Source: Bacillota bacterium
GTDB taxonomy: Bacteria; Bacillota; UBA4882; UBA8346
NCBI GenBank assembly: GCA_023429995.1
Contig: JAEZCE010000002.1
Location: forward strand, 5,807-69,806
Direction: 5' to 3'
DNA length: 64,000 bases
Positions 42,934 to 52,802 of this stretch are shown one piece after another. A program made the translations under genes and the position numbers. The notes beneath the pieces were generated by a model. It was given only the letters and a program-made list of their open reading frames with translations, had not been told where the DNA came from and did no database searches. Position 1 is the stretch's first letter. Every line of letters starts with the position of its first letter.

Positions 42934-43575
42934 ATGGTTGGTTTCAAGGCGGCTATCTTTGATTTAGACGGTACTCTGCTGGATTCCATGGGGGTATGGG
43001 AAAAAGTCGACTATGACTTTCTGGCCAAACGTAATTTGACGGCGCCGGAACAATATGTAAAAGCCGTCACCGCAATGAGTTTTACAGAAGCGGCGCAATA
43101 CACCGTCGATTTATTTCATTTAAACGAAAAAATACCCGATATCCTCGGGGAGTGGAATGACATGGTCCTCTATGAATACGGCCATAACATAACCTTAAAG
43201 CCCCATGCCCGGGAGTATCTTGAATATCTGAAACAACAATCTATTAAAATCGGAACGGCCACCAGCTTGCCAAAGCTTCTTTATGAACCGGTTCTAAAAA
43301 ACAATGGAATCTATGATTTATTCGACGCCCTCACCTCTACGGCCGAGGTGAGCCGCGGTAAGGAGCACCCGGATATTTACAGGCTGGCTGCAAAAAAATT
43401 AGGAGTGGCTCCCGGTGACTGTATTGCCTTTGACGATATACTGGAAGCCATTACTGCCATTAAAGCAGCGGGTATGAAAGCCTATGGGGTCTATGACAGT
43501 TATTCCGCCCATCAAAAAGAAGCCATCCAGACCATAGCGGACGGCTATGTTCTTGACTTCAGAGAATTGTTTTAA
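42934..43575 (+). CDS. HAD-superfamily phosphatase in the thiamine operon
   Basis: 213 aa with the HAD motifs: I (AIFDLDGTLLDSMGVWEKVD, nucleophile Asp in DLDGT), II (IGTATSL), III (Lys in SRGKEHPDIY) and IV (IAFDDILEAI). The helical cap between about 20 and 80 makes it a subfamily I, beta-phosphoglucomutase-like phosphatase. It begins two bases after thiE, so it is likely cotranscribed; a role in dephosphorylating thiamine phosphate or a pyrimidine phosphate is inferred from context only. It converges on jetD with a four-base gap and no visible terminator. Confidence 0.85.
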   Translation: MVGFKAAIFDLDGTLLDSMGVWEKVDYDFLAKRNLTAPEQYVKAVTAMSFTEAAQYTVDLFHLNEKIPDILGEWNDMVLYEYGHNITLKPHAREYLEYLKQQSIKIGTATSLPKLLYEPVLKNNGIYDLFDALTSTAEVSRGKEHPDIYRLAAKKLGVAPGDCIAFDDILEAITAIKAAGMKAYGVYDSYSAHQKEAIQTIADGYVLDFRELF

Positions 43576-43579
43576 ATCT

Positions 43580-44944
43580 TTACGATTCCCGGATATCCCG
43601 GATCAGTTGTTCTAAAATGCCTTCCTGATAGGCGGCCATCCTTGTAATGGCCATTCTATCCGCCAATGGTTTGAGTTCCGGACTGGTAATGAGATTCAGC
43701 TTCCTCAGGCGCATTTCTTTTAAAACCATGGACGGCTCTGCCTGATAATAATCCGCTTCCGTCATCCGCCAGAGCCTAACCCGCCCCGGGTACCGCCGGA
43801 GAAGCTTTTCGGCAATTTGCAAACCTTCCGGATCAAAATCGCCGGAATAGTGAAGCATAGCCCCGCTTTGGATCAGCCGTTCCAGTAAGGCCCAGGAAGC
43901 CAATTTAAATTGACCGTGTAAACAGAGCAGTTGGGGATGAACGGAGAGGGTTTCATCCAGTAAAGTCGAAAACACACCTGAATTTTCCACAACATACACA
44001 TCAAACTCCCGGGCCTGTCCGGTCAAGGCAGATTCAGGACCGGGCCAGGGATGAAATGAGGTTACCCGCACAATTTCGCGTAAGGGCACATTGAGAGGAG
44101 CTCCGCAACAAGATGCGGTTTTCCAATAAGCAATCTCGTATCCGGCCTTATAAGCCACAAATCCGTAACAAGTTGCTAAATTCAACAAATCATCCCGCAA
44201 CAGTTTGAAATGGAAAAAAAGTTCATTCAATTCTTCCGTCGCCGTGGACTCTGCCGCGCTGTCAAGATTACCTCCATCCTCACTATTCCGGAGGAAACGC
44301 AAGCCTTCCAAAAACAACCTTCCGGAATTTCTCCCCAAATCCAACCCATGAGGATCCCCGCAAATCATGCGGGCAAATACCGGAAGGCGCTGATAGTCAC
44401 GGGGTAAATTGGCCAAAGCCTGTAAAGCGGTGATCATATTTTCATACAAATCAACATTATGGGCCAAAGCCCGTTGAACCTGACGTGTCTGCGGATTTTT
44501 ATCCAGGATCGCCGTAAGCCATTGTTGACAAACCGGTTCCCTGTAAGCCGCCATAAACTTCTCTATCACCGCTCTACGCTTTTGCTCGGCTTTGATTTGA
44601 TGTTCCGCAGAAGTAACCAAAGCGCTCCCATGCCACTGGGCCAAAAACTTCAGCAGATCAAGACCGCCAAACCGGGTTTGGGCAAATGCTTGCTCAATCC
44701 GGCTCACCGCCAATCGCAGCGTTTTCCCGGGAAGTCTCCGCCTGAAAAATCCTTCCAGTGTTTCTCTTTCTTCGGGTCCAACATTTTCCAAAACAACCAT
44801 CCCGCTCAATCTGCCTAAATGCAGATACTTCTCCACCAAGGCATCCCACAGCCGTTTAAATCCGAAGCGGGCCTGAAAATAGGTCCTGGCCTCCTCCAAA
44901 AGTTCGCTCTCATTCGCATGAATATTTTCCGGACCATCATTCAT
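43580..44944 (-). CDS. jetD: Wadjet JetD nuclease subunit (DUF2399/DUF3323, TIGR02679)
   Basis: I start at MNDGPENIHANESELLEEA, seven bases after GAGGGG. The 454-aa protein has an N-terminal arm domain (DUF3323-like, about 20-200) and a C-terminal Toprim domain (DUF2399): VYVVENSGVFSTLL carries the metal-binding Glu and MLHYSGDFDPEGL the DxD pair. In studied Wadjet systems JetD is the topoisomerase-VI-like nuclease that cuts small circular DNA after loop extrusion by JetABC. Last gene of the jetABCD operon. A duplicated GAGGTATTATAAAG lies between jetC and jetD. Confidence 0.88.
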   Translation of the reverse strand: MNDGPENIHANESELLEEARTYFQARFGFKRLWDALVEKYLHLGRLSGMVVLENVGPEERETLEGFFRRRLPGKTLRLAVSRIEQAFAQTRFGGLDLLKFLAQWHGSALVTSAEHQIKAEQKRRAVIEKFMAAYREPVCQQWLTAILDKNPQTRQVQRALAHNVDLYENMITALQALANLPRDYQRLPVFARMICGDPHGLDLGRNSGRLFLEGLRFLRNSEDGGNLDSAAESTATEELNELFFHFKLLRDDLLNLATCYGFVAYKAGYEIAYWKTASCCGAPLNVPLREIVRVTSFHPWPGPESALTGQAREFDVYVVENSGVFSTLLDETLSVHPQLLCLHGQFKLASWALLERLIQSGAMLHYSGDFDPEGLQIAEKLLRRYPGRVRLWRMTEADYYQAEPSMVLKEMRLRKLNLITSPELKPLADRMAITRMAAYQEGILEQLIRDIRES

Positions 44945-44989
44945 ATTATGAGACCCCTCTTTATAATACCTCACTTTATAATACCTCGC

Positions 44990-47900
44990 TTAGCATACCT
45001 CATCGGTTGCCGCCACCAAGTCTTCATCCGGGACGAAAACGTCATCGTCGTGTATCAGCGAACGGACTCGCCCATTCCAATGATAGCGCACCACTGTAAC
45101 ATAGGGAGCATTTTTGGGACGAATCAATTCGCAGATAGCCAGGGCCGGAACCACATCGTAATCACCCCAGAGGGCCTGGGAATTCATAATATAATTAAAA
45201 CCGAGCTGTTCCACCAGGGCAAAAGTATCCCGGATATTATTCTCATCCACACCGGCGAAAGCCTCGTCAAGGGTGATAATATAAGGAGCATCCTCCCGCG
45301 CTTCCTGATAGCGGGAATTTACCGCCGAAAACAAGGGAATATACATAGCCATGGCTTTCTCGCCACCGCTGAATTTAAAAAACATTTTGTCGGTCAATTC
45401 CCGCCAACTCATACCGGATTGTTCAAAATAAAGTTTAAACTGGAACCACAACCGATAGTCCAGCACTTCCCGAACCGCCCGCTGAAAGGTGACAGCCTCG
45501 GTGCTGCCGGATACCCCTGCTTCGCTGGCTCGTTTGGCCCGCTCAATCCGCAACTGAAAATGGCGGACCATCTTTTGAAGATCTTCTTCCTTTAATAAAG
45601 CCGGATCGGCGCGCAGGAGCCCCACCAAATCCTGGGTGTCCAACTCTGTTTCCTGCTCCGCCAGATTCGCTTTCCATTCCAATTTAAATTTCAAGCCGCT
45701 GGAACTATCCCTCTGGCCCATCAACCGGTTCATATCCTCAACCCATTGTTGAGCCGCCTGGATGCGCCGGCTGATGAGCCGTCCGATACTGTTCATAATC
45801 ACTTCCTCATAGAGCTCTTTATCTTGGTCGGATAATATTGCTTTTTGGTCGCTAATTTGCACTTCCAACCGCTTAGCCGTCTGATAAGGATTTTGACGCC
45901 GTCCTTCATGATCAAGGGTGATGATTTGGCGTCCCGATTTTTCCAGCAGCTTTTCCAATTCAGCCGCTAAGCCTTCATCCTCAGTGAAGGTAGGCGAAAT
46001 TTGAGGTAACTGATTCCACTGGACTGTCCATGGTTCCAATTGCATCCTGTATTCCATCAGCACATTATTTTCCAAGTGAAAACTATTTACCAGCTTATCG
46101 GTGACGGAAAGCCGATCCAGCTTCTCCTGATGCAATAATTTTTCATACTGCCTTAAAATGACGGATATCTCCGGGAACGGCAGATCGCCGGGATAGACCA
46201 GACCCAGCCGTAATTCTTCGTTCAGGCTTTGCTCCCAACATTCTGTGAGCCGCTCATAAAATGTAGCTTTCCATTGGAACTGTTCCAGCTTTGCAGCGTC
46301 GATTTCCAGCTCTTTTTCCAAAGTTACCGTTTTAGCGGTAGCAGCTTTGCTTTCCGCCGGAATCTCAGCCAGCCGCTGTGAAACTTGCCGGATCCGCTCC
46401 CGTAATTCCAGCGCCCCCATTTCCTGCAAACGGCTTTCAATTTGGGCGATTTCCAGGTTTAAGCCGTGAATCCGGCCTTCCAAAACCAGTAATTCCCCTT
46501 TTAAGCCATCCACATCTCCGGCGATTTCGGTCAATTGTTCCCGGCAGCGCCGGGCATTGTCCTGATTGTGGCCAAAAGTCTGCCGGCGGAGTTCCAATTC
46601 ATGAATATTCCGCTGATACTCCGTCAAGGTCTCTAAAGCGCTACGATAGGCTCCTTCGGTAGCCGGCAACTTCAATCCAGAAGAACTTGCCGCCAATTGT
46701 TCCCGCAAGGCTTGCAACTGCCCGGTAATTTCCCGCAGCCGGACATCAAACTGTTCCACCCGCTGTTCTTGACGGCCTATATCGGCCAAGACCGCCTGTT
46801 TGCTATGATAAAGTTCCCGTATAGCGCTCTCATCCATAAAATCAGCCCTAGCCTGGCCTAATTGGGTCAATTGTTGCCGCAGATCATTGCAAAGCGCATA
46901 GAGATCCTCCTGCTCCTGCCCTAACTCGGCCAATTGTCGCTCCAGATGGGCTATCTGCTGTCTCCGGTATTCTTCGCGAGCCTGTTTGCCAATATATACC
47001 ACTGCATCGCGACGCGAAGCCCGGCCGCTTACCAATCCCATCCGATAAACGCCGGCCTCCGGAAATATCTTGGTGATATTTGTTTCTCCGGATTCAGCTT
47101 CAGGCCAAGTCGCCTGCTCATCAACAACCATACTGCGCAGTACCATTTCGATATCTGCCGCAGTCACACCCCGGCCATCCGGAGTCGGCTTCAAATAATC
47201 GGCCAGAGTGGCCGTCATAATTTGGGGCTGCGGATGAATCACCGCGCCGTAACTGTCCGCCGCCGGAATCTCTTTCTGCCGGTTTTCCGGCACAATCAAA
47301 GCATCTAATAGCCCTAATTCCGTTAAGGTAGCCTCAATCCGTTCCCGCAGCTCCTGGGAAACTTGGGGTAAAAATTCAACTGCCGCATAAAAGGGCATAA
47401 AAGGAATTTCCATTTCCGTCAGCCGTTCCCGTGTTCCCTGGTTATCGGGCAGACGCTTCGGCTCCGGATCCAATTGATTACGCCACTCATCAAGTTCCTT
47501 CGTTAATTCTTTTTCACGCCCTTCCAATTGAGTGATTTTGGCGCTGGCCAATCCCAATTCGCGGTTAATCCCAGTCAATCGCCGGCCATAAGCCCCTTCC
47601 ACCGGGTCCTTGACCTCATTCCAGGAATGTCCTTCATAGATTCCCTGTAAACCTTGAGCGACCTGGCGCAGCTCATCCTGTTCCATAGGTAAAATATCCT
47701 GATACTGCTGCCGCCATTGATAAAAATCGGCTAAAAGCTGATCCCGGCATTCCACCATTTTTTGCTCCAACCGGCGGTGTTCGGCCCGGTACTCATCTAA
47801 CAGGCGGCGTTCTTCCGCCAATTCTTGTTCCATCCGGTCCCGCAATTTTCTGGTTTCCACCTGGCGATGCAATAATTCCATCATCCTAATCAACTTTTCC

Positions 47901-49231
47901 GAGTGCTGCCGGGCATTATGCCGCCATACCGCGAAAGAAAAGGCCGGGTTCTGGTCAGTAAAAGCGCGGGCCAACACCTGATGTTCTTCAAAACTCGATT
48001 CCAAAGCCGCCTGACTCATATCTTGCAACAGTTCATCCATACGCTTTTGTTCCGCTAAAGCCTGCTCTTGGTATTGAGCCGCCATTTGCCGTTCCTCTCG
48101 TTCCCGACGCTGTTTGGCTTCCAGTTGATTGCTTTTATCCTGATGAACGGCAGTTATCTCCGATAATTGCCGCTGCTGTTCCTGCTTTTGCCGTTCCGCC
48201 CTGAAGACATCATGCTCTTCCAGCTCAGATTGTTCCCGCTCCAGCACTGCCGATTCCTGTTCCAAATCCATTTGGTGCCGTTGTTCAGCCGCCAACTCCA
48301 AGCGCTGGTTTTCCATTTTTCGAACTAACTCTTGAGATTCGCGGGCAAGCCGCATCCGGCGCTGGCCGGCTTTTTGGGTCAACTCCGCCTTTTCAGCCAG
48401 GACATAAGCATTATAAAGATCATAATGACGACAAAGCCGGGCCAAAGCCTGACCGTCCCGTTCCAATTGTTCGATCTGAAGCTTGGTCCGTTCCATGCTT
48501 TCGATAGTGTCCGATAAAGGGCGCAATTCTTCATCGGAGAGCGAAGGCAAGGACTCATTTAAAATTTCATAGATCACGCTGGGTTTAAAATCTTTGGACA
48601 GTTTCGGGCTGCGCAACTGAATCAGTAATTTCATTAATTCCTGATATTGCTCGAGAGTGGGGAAACCAAAAATATGACGATTCACCAGATCCATATATTC
48701 TTTCTGGGAACGCACCACTTGTCCGCCGCCCCCCAGGAGATGTTCCAATTCGCCCCGGGTCAGCGGGATATGCTGCTTAGTACCATCCTCCGGATTGATT
48801 TCCGGCTTATACAGAGCCAAATCAAAACGGATGCGCCGGTTATCGGTAATCACAAAGCCCCAAAAATCCAGGCCACCGTTCCTCCTGGCTTGCAGGCCAA
48901 TACCGGTTGTCAAGTATTGTTCGACGGCCTGCCGTTTATACTCCAAATATAAATACCCGGTGCGCTCATCCCGGTTGACAATTTCTTTCTCCCCTAATAA
49001 ATAATCCTCCATCCGCCGGGACCGTGAACCGAAACTATCCAAACGGTCGGGACTTTTTACTCCGTCAAGCAATACCGTGATCAAGCTCTGCATGGTCACG
49101 GATTTTCCCGATCCATTGCTTCCCCTGAGCAACAAACGGCCATCCGCAAATTGAAATTCCTCATCGTCATAATACCAAAAATTCAAAACTCCGGCTCGGT
49201 TTAAGCACCATTTATTGAAAGGTTTTTCCAT
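44990..49231 (-). CDS. jetC: Wadjet JetC SMC-like ATPase (TIGR02680)
   Basis: 1413 aa, as expected for this SMC relative. Walker A GSNGSGKS is at residues 37-44. Very long coiled coils (about 230-480 and 750-1100), rich in Q/E/R, flank a central hinge-like region (about 560-700). The C-terminal half has the signature FKFSGGEKAMAMYIP and Walker B ITLDEAFAGVDENN. It is the DNA-translocating motor of the condensin-like JetABC complex that recognises and extrudes plasmid-sized circles. Its ATG immediately follows the jetB stop. Confidence 0.92.
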   Translation of the reverse strand: MEKPFNKWCLNRAGVLNFWYYDDEEFQFADGRLLLRGSNGSGKSVTMQSLITVLLDGVKSPDRLDSFGSRSRRMEDYLLGEKEIVNRDERTGYLYLEYKRQAVEQYLTTGIGLQARRNGGLDFWGFVITDNRRIRFDLALYKPEINPEDGTKQHIPLTRGELEHLLGGGGQVVRSQKEYMDLVNRHIFGFPTLEQYQELMKLLIQLRSPKLSKDFKPSVIYEILNESLPSLSDEELRPLSDTIESMERTKLQIEQLERDGQALARLCRHYDLYNAYVLAEKAELTQKAGQRRMRLARESQELVRKMENQRLELAAEQRHQMDLEQESAVLEREQSELEEHDVFRAERQKQEQQRQLSEITAVHQDKSNQLEAKQRREREERQMAAQYQEQALAEQKRMDELLQDMSQAALESSFEEHQVLARAFTDQNPAFSFAVWRHNARQHSEKLIRMMELLHRQVETRKLRDRMEQELAEERRLLDEYRAEHRRLEQKMVECRDQLLADFYQWRQQYQDILPMEQDELRQVAQGLQGIYEGHSWNEVKDPVEGAYGRRLTGINRELGLASAKITQLEGREKELTKELDEWRNQLDPEPKRLPDNQGTRERLTEMEIPFMPFYAAVEFLPQVSQELRERIEATLTELGLLDALIVPENRQKEIPAADSYGAVIHPQPQIMTATLADYLKPTPDGRGVTAADIEMVLRSMVVDEQATWPEAESGETNITKIFPEAGVYRMGLVSGRASRRDAVVYIGKQAREEYRRQQIAHLERQLAELGQEQEDLYALCNDLRQQLTQLGQARADFMDESAIRELYHSKQAVLADIGRQEQRVEQFDVRLREITGQLQALREQLAASSSGLKLPATEGAYRSALETLTEYQRNIHELELRRQTFGHNQDNARRCREQLTEIAGDVDGLKGELLVLEGRIHGLNLEIAQIESRLQEMGALELRERIRQVSQRLAEIPAESKAATAKTVTLEKELEIDAAKLEQFQWKATFYERLTECWEQSLNEELRLGLVYPGDLPFPEISVILRQYEKLLHQEKLDRLSVTDKLVNSFHLENNVLMEYRMQLEPWTVQWNQLPQISPTFTEDEGLAAELEKLLEKSGRQIITLDHEGRRQNPYQTAKRLEVQISDQKAILSDQDKELYEEVIMNSIGRLISRRIQAAQQWVEDMNRLMGQRDSSSGLKFKLEWKANLAEQETELDTQDLVGLLRADPALLKEEDLQKMVRHFQLRIERAKRASEAGVSGSTEAVTFQRAVREVLDYRLWFQFKLYFEQSGMSWRELTDKMFFKFSGGEKAMAMYIPLFSAVNSRYQEAREDAPYIITLDEAFAGVDENNIRDTFALVEQLGFNYIMNSQALWGDYDVVPALAICELIRPKNAPYVTVVRYHWNGRVRSLIHDDDVFVPDEDLVAATDEVC

Positions 49232-50437
49232 TCACTCCGATTCCTTTCCTGTGTCTTGCGGCTGATAATTTTCCGGATAACAGCCGATTAATCTCCAAAA
49301 AGGGGGCCTGAATTCAACCAGGCCGGTTTCCGGATCATGATAAGCCATTTTCCAGGCAATCAATTCCCGGAGCAAGGCTGCAGTCAGCCTCCCGAGTCCC
49401 AATTCCCGGTATTCTTTGGTCCAGCCGGAACCATAGAGCTGCCGGCAACGTTCGAGCATTTTTTCCATTTGTACCGGTGTCAGGGTATCCCGCCATTCCG
49501 GATTAACCTGCCTTTGATCTCGGCAAAAACGTCCAAAATGCAAAACAACCGCATGGATCCCACTTTGCTGGATTGGGAACAGCTGTTGACACCAGCTGCT
49601 CCGTTCGGAACTAGTCAGCATAGCGCAGTCCTTATAGAGCTCAAACTGCAGTCCGGTATGACTCTCCAATCCTTCAGCCAGCCGCTTATTCATGTTCCGC
49701 AGATACAAAAAATCTTCCGCACGGGCGTCCACTGCATTATAGGCCGGAGTCAACAACAACTGCCGGTATACCCGGACCCGGCGTCCAGTCCCGGTGACCG
49801 CTTCTTCATCAAAATCCTCGGCCGCCTGTAATTCTTGCATACTCGCATATTGATGCAAGTCCTTGGGATAGGAACGCAAAAAATAGCGGGCCATTAAAGT
49901 AACTTCATAAAGGGCTTCACTGTCGCGACGCATGGCAAACTGTTCGCCGTCGCCGTCCACCAGCCTAACCATTCCGAGCTGAACCGTAAATTTCAACGCC
50001 CGCACCAAAGAACGGCGGTGCTCATAATTTTCCCAATTCAGGCTTTCATTGATGTCGGTCTCATGGGGATATAACGCCAACAGGCTCTCACAAAGATCAC
50101 TTAAAAGAAATTGTTCATCGACGCCTTTTTCCTCCATAAACGCCATCATCGCGCAAAGCAGGGCATAATCCCGGGGATGTTGGAAATCGGCGATACCCAT
50201 CCATTCCTCGGGAACGGCCGGGATCTTTTCCAGTTTATAGAATTGCGGATGCTGGATCAACCGCCAGCCGCATTTTTCAAAAAAATAACTGCGGATTAAC
50301 GGCTCATATTGGCGAACCATTTGATATTGCTCGGGCTCTTTTTCCCGTAAAATCCAATAGTTTTCCAGCAGTAGCGTCAACGCCTCCCGGGCCGTCTCGT
50401 CAAATGTAAGATTTTTTTCTTCAGCCACCGGTTTCAA
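49232..50437 (-). CDS. jetB: Wadjet JetB kite subunit (DUF2398, TIGR02678)
   Basis: 401 aa. The N-terminal third begins LTFDETAREALTLLLENYWILREKEPEQY (in part LTLLLENYWILRE), with YEPLIRSYFFEKCGWRL and YALLCAMMAFMEEKG; winged-helix (kite) segments are expected here. YPENYQPQD is at the end. In MukBEF-like systems kite subunits bind the coiled-coil necks and the kleisin. It overlaps jetA by 17 bases and abuts jetC, so the four genes form one translationally linked operon. Confidence 0.85.
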   Translation of the reverse strand: MKPVAEEKNLTFDETAREALTLLLENYWILREKEPEQYQMVRQYEPLIRSYFFEKCGWRLIQHPQFYKLEKIPAVPEEWMGIADFQHPRDYALLCAMMAFMEEKGVDEQFLLSDLCESLLALYPHETDINESLNWENYEHRRSLVRALKFTVQLGMVRLVDGDGEQFAMRRDSEALYEVTLMARYFLRSYPKDLHQYASMQELQAAEDFDEEAVTGTGRRVRVYRQLLLTPAYNAVDARAEDFLYLRNMNKRLAEGLESHTGLQFELYKDCAMLTSSERSSWCQQLFPIQQSGIHAVVLHFGRFCRDQRQVNPEWRDTLTPVQMEKMLERCRQLYGSGWTKEYRELGLGRLTAALLRELIAWKMAYHDPETGLVEFRPPFWRLIGCYPENYQPQDTGKESE

Positions 50438-51932
50438 CCTGCTCTCTTCCTTGGAACTCCGGCTTCAATTCCAAAATATAATTGGCCATTTCCAGGTCGC
50501 CGTCGGTTGAATGCAAAAGGATTCTGCGGCCGTCGGGATCCATTTGCAAACTAATTTTACGGCCGGTTTCGGTTTGGATGGTCCTTTCCCGGCTTTGCAA
50601 ACAGCGGGCTATCCAGCTCAGTAAAGTTTTACGGACATAGGGATCAATCTCGCCCAGATCGGCCAAAACAATTTTTTCATCCACAATGAGCCGCTCAATC
50701 AAGGACTCATTCCGGCGTTGCTGCGCCAGATATTCCCGGAGAGCTTGCTGTTTTTCGCGGCTGCGGTTAATCACCGCGCCAGGCCGGCTTTTTTCCCGGT
50801 ACCCGCTGACCCTTGGTGTTAATGTCACCACTGTCGGCGGTTCTTCCTGAAGTCGATGTTCCAAATCATCGCCGAATCTTGGCGCCCCATATAAATGACG
50901 CGTCTGACCCAGTCCAAATAAAAGGGATGCCAGTTTATGGGCCTCTCCCAAATCCTCCAAATTCCCGAACCATCCGGCCAAATGCAAATAATCATGACGG
51001 CGGCTCCGAAAGGCCTGGCTACGCTCGCCTAATCTTTGGGCAAAACGGGCGATACGGCGGATAGTCTCGGTGGTCTCATTTTGCAACGACAATAATTCAC
51101 TGGGATGATTGGGTCTGCCTAAAAACCATTCCGCCAAACTCTGATACTTGTCCAGGAAATTACTTTTCAACTCTTCCCGGCTGGGATGGGCATCAAGCCG
51201 CGGAATGGTCAGCTGGTAATCGGCCAGCAGTTCGGTGATTTCTTGCGTCAACTCCGGTGGCGCTTTTTTAAGAGCCGCTTCGATTTTAAAAGAACTCCGC
51301 TGCATACTGAGAATGAAATTTTGCAGATATTGGGTAAAAGCGTTTTTATACACGACAAAGGCGGTAGTCATCATCTGTTCTTCCACCTTATCGCTTTTCA
51401 AATGGGCCAAATAATCGGAGGCGTTTTGAACCAGCTTACGAAAATACCCGTAAAGATCCTCCCAACTTTGATTCAGTTCGGCCCCTTCCATGCTGCTTCC
51501 CTGTTCCAAAACCCGGGTTAAAGCCCTCAGCAGCCGCTCAAACAAGGTCGCTTCCAAAGAACCACCGAAACTATCGCCTAATTGACGAATCCGGGTAATC
51601 ATCCGCTCAATTTCTATCGTGTATGGGGTGCATTGATAACGGAATTTCTTCCGTTTAAAATCATCGATGGTCTGCACCCGCCCGGTTTCCTGACGTGGTA
51701 TCAGATTCTTCCATTCGACCAGTTGCTTCAAATCCTGTTGCAATTGTTCTTCATTATAATCGATAAAGTATGGGCTGTTCCGCAGATACTGATAAATTTC
51801 CTCCGGATAAACATAATGATGCAACCGCTCATGCTGTAGAAAGCAATATTGTAAAATAGCCCGGTAACGCCAGGTGTTTTCCCGGTTTAAATAGCTCACT
51901 TCCACCAAAGGCCTTAAATCTTGCTCATCCAT
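50421..51932 (-). CDS. jetA: Wadjet JetA kleisin-like subunit (DUF2397, TIGR02677)
   Basis: Three ATGs in a row follow AAAAGGA; I take the third, at proper spacing, giving MDEQDLRPLVEVSYL and 503 aa (the others add one or two residues; a longer frame has no binding site). WRYRAILQYCFLQHERLHHYVYPEEIYQYL (in part ILQYCFLQHERLHHYVYP) is the typical DUF2397 opening, a winged helix; long helices fill the middle and LLSWIARCLQ with a C-terminal wing follows. It should act as the kleisin linking JetC heads and JetB. First gene of the operon; its leader spans the gap to the MarR gene. Confidence 0.85.
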   Translation of the reverse strand: MDEQDLRPLVEVSYLNRENTWRYRAILQYCFLQHERLHHYVYPEEIYQYLRNSPYFIDYNEEQLQQDLKQLVEWKNLIPRQETGRVQTIDDFKRKKFRYQCTPYTIEIERMITRIRQLGDSFGGSLEATLFERLLRALTRVLEQGSSMEGAELNQSWEDLYGYFRKLVQNASDYLAHLKSDKVEEQMMTTAFVVYKNAFTQYLQNFILSMQRSSFKIEAALKKAPPELTQEITELLADYQLTIPRLDAHPSREELKSNFLDKYQSLAEWFLGRPNHPSELLSLQNETTETIRRIARFAQRLGERSQAFRSRRHDYLHLAGWFGNLEDLGEAHKLASLLFGLGQTRHLYGAPRFGDDLEHRLQEEPPTVVTLTPRVSGYREKSRPGAVINRSREKQQALREYLAQQRRNESLIERLIVDEKIVLADLGEIDPYVRKTLLSWIARCLQSRERTIQTETGRKISLQMDPDGRRILLHSTDGDLEMANYILELKPEFQGREQVETGG

Positions 51933-51938
51933 CATCAT

Positions 51939-52217
51939 TTTCCTTTTAGAATTATTGAATACTAGTAAAACGTTCTCTAATAAAATCAATTCCATGTTAC
52001 TATTCCACAAAAAATCCGGGAAACCCTACTTAATTGCGGGGCACTTTTAAATTGGAAATGAATATTTCCCGAACTAACATTCTTAAGTGGACTACGATTA
52101 AAAAGAGCTTTTCTCTTTTGAGTCAGATCCTTCTATATAGATACTAAGATTAGTCAATATCTTCTGACTTAAAACTGGTTTTCTGGTTTTAAAGTAATAA
52201 TTTTCTTGCAATTAGTG
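51939..52217. other. Divergent intergenic region between jetA and the MarR gene
   Basis: No coding frame. Two hairpins are seen: AAAAGAG CTTTT CTCTTTT near 52101-52119, and AGTCAGA/TCTGACT at 52121-52169, whose loop contains ATAGATACTAAG, sharing TAGATACTA with the MarR-type operator downstream. It must carry promoters for both directions. Confidence 0.4.
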
Positions 52218-52237
52218 TTTAGATACTATATACTAAA
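52218..52237. promoter_or_regulatory. Likely operator of the MarR-type regulator
   Basis: TTTAGATACTATATACTAAA is an imperfect dyad (TTTAG.TA / TA.ACTAAA) about 30 bases before the marR-like start. A related palindrome precedes the next gene of the same operon. Confidence 0.5.
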
Positions 52238-52268
52238 ATAAATTCCCGGAAAGGAGGTACAGCAAAAA

Positions 52269-52709
52269 ATGGCGCCGGATTCATTCGTATCACAAATACA
52301 AGCCCTTGTTAATCAACTTTTATTCCTTGAAAGAAAGCGAAACTTTACATTTGAAGGAATGAGTCTCTATCCTTCCGAAATTCATCTAATGTTGGAGACA
52401 AAAGGAGTCCAAGCGGTTAATGCAACTAAAATTGCTGATAAGCTTGGAATAACAAAAGGCGCTGTATCTCAAACTCTTTCGAGACTCGAAAAAAAGGGTA
52501 TTATCGAAAAAGTAAAAGATCCCAGTTATAAAAATGAATTATCAATTTCTCTTACGCCGTTGGGAAAAAGAGCCTATGATCAGTATCAAATAATATGTGA
52601 TACAATTTATAAACATTTTTATACCACTTTTTCTCAATACACTGATGATGAACAAGAAGTGATAAAAAGGTTTTTATCGGATATCGGGGATATCGTTAAG
52701 TCTATCTGA
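52269..52709 (+). CDS. MarR-family transcriptional regulator
   Basis: GGAAAGGAGGTACAGCAAAAA-ATG sets the start. 146 aa with an all-helical dimer end and a winged HTH: LYPSEIHLMLETKG, NATKIADKLGITKGAVSQTLSRLEKKG in part (recognition helix GAVSQTLSRL) and wing KDPSYKNELSISLTPLGK. No cysteine redox switch is apparent. It heads an operon with a small membrane protein and a SRPBCC-like protein; similar dyads before itself and the next gene suggest self-repression. Confidence 0.88.
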   Translation: MAPDSFVSQIQALVNQLLFLERKRNFTFEGMSLYPSEIHLMLETKGVQAVNATKIADKLGITKGAVSQTLSRLEKKGIIEKVKDPSYKNELSISLTPLGKRAYDQYQIICDTIYKHFYTTFSQYTDDEQEVIKRFLSDIGDIVKSI

Positions 52710-52727
52710 TTATTTTTTTGCTTCTGT

Positions 52728-52742
52728 GTTTAGTATATAAAC
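52728..52742. promoter_or_regulatory. Second MarR-type operator
   Basis: GTTTAGTATATAAAC, a palindrome with the same TTTAGTATA half as the site at 52218-52237, lies 60 bases before the membrane-protein gene. Confidence 0.45.
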
Positions 52743-52802
52743 CCAAAGATAATTAAATCTTTGTTTCTCACTTCACTAAAAAAAATCATAAGGAGCAAGA
52801 CA

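Noticed and set aside
44945..44990. Duplicated GAGGTATTATAAAG between jetC and jetD as a promoter or operator
   Set aside because: Only two short direct repeats in an otherwise coupled operon; no -35 partner. It may just be a small duplication.
46378..47308. Plus-strand frames opposite jetC
   Set aside because: They are complementary shadows of the coiled-coil coding sequence and lack start signals.
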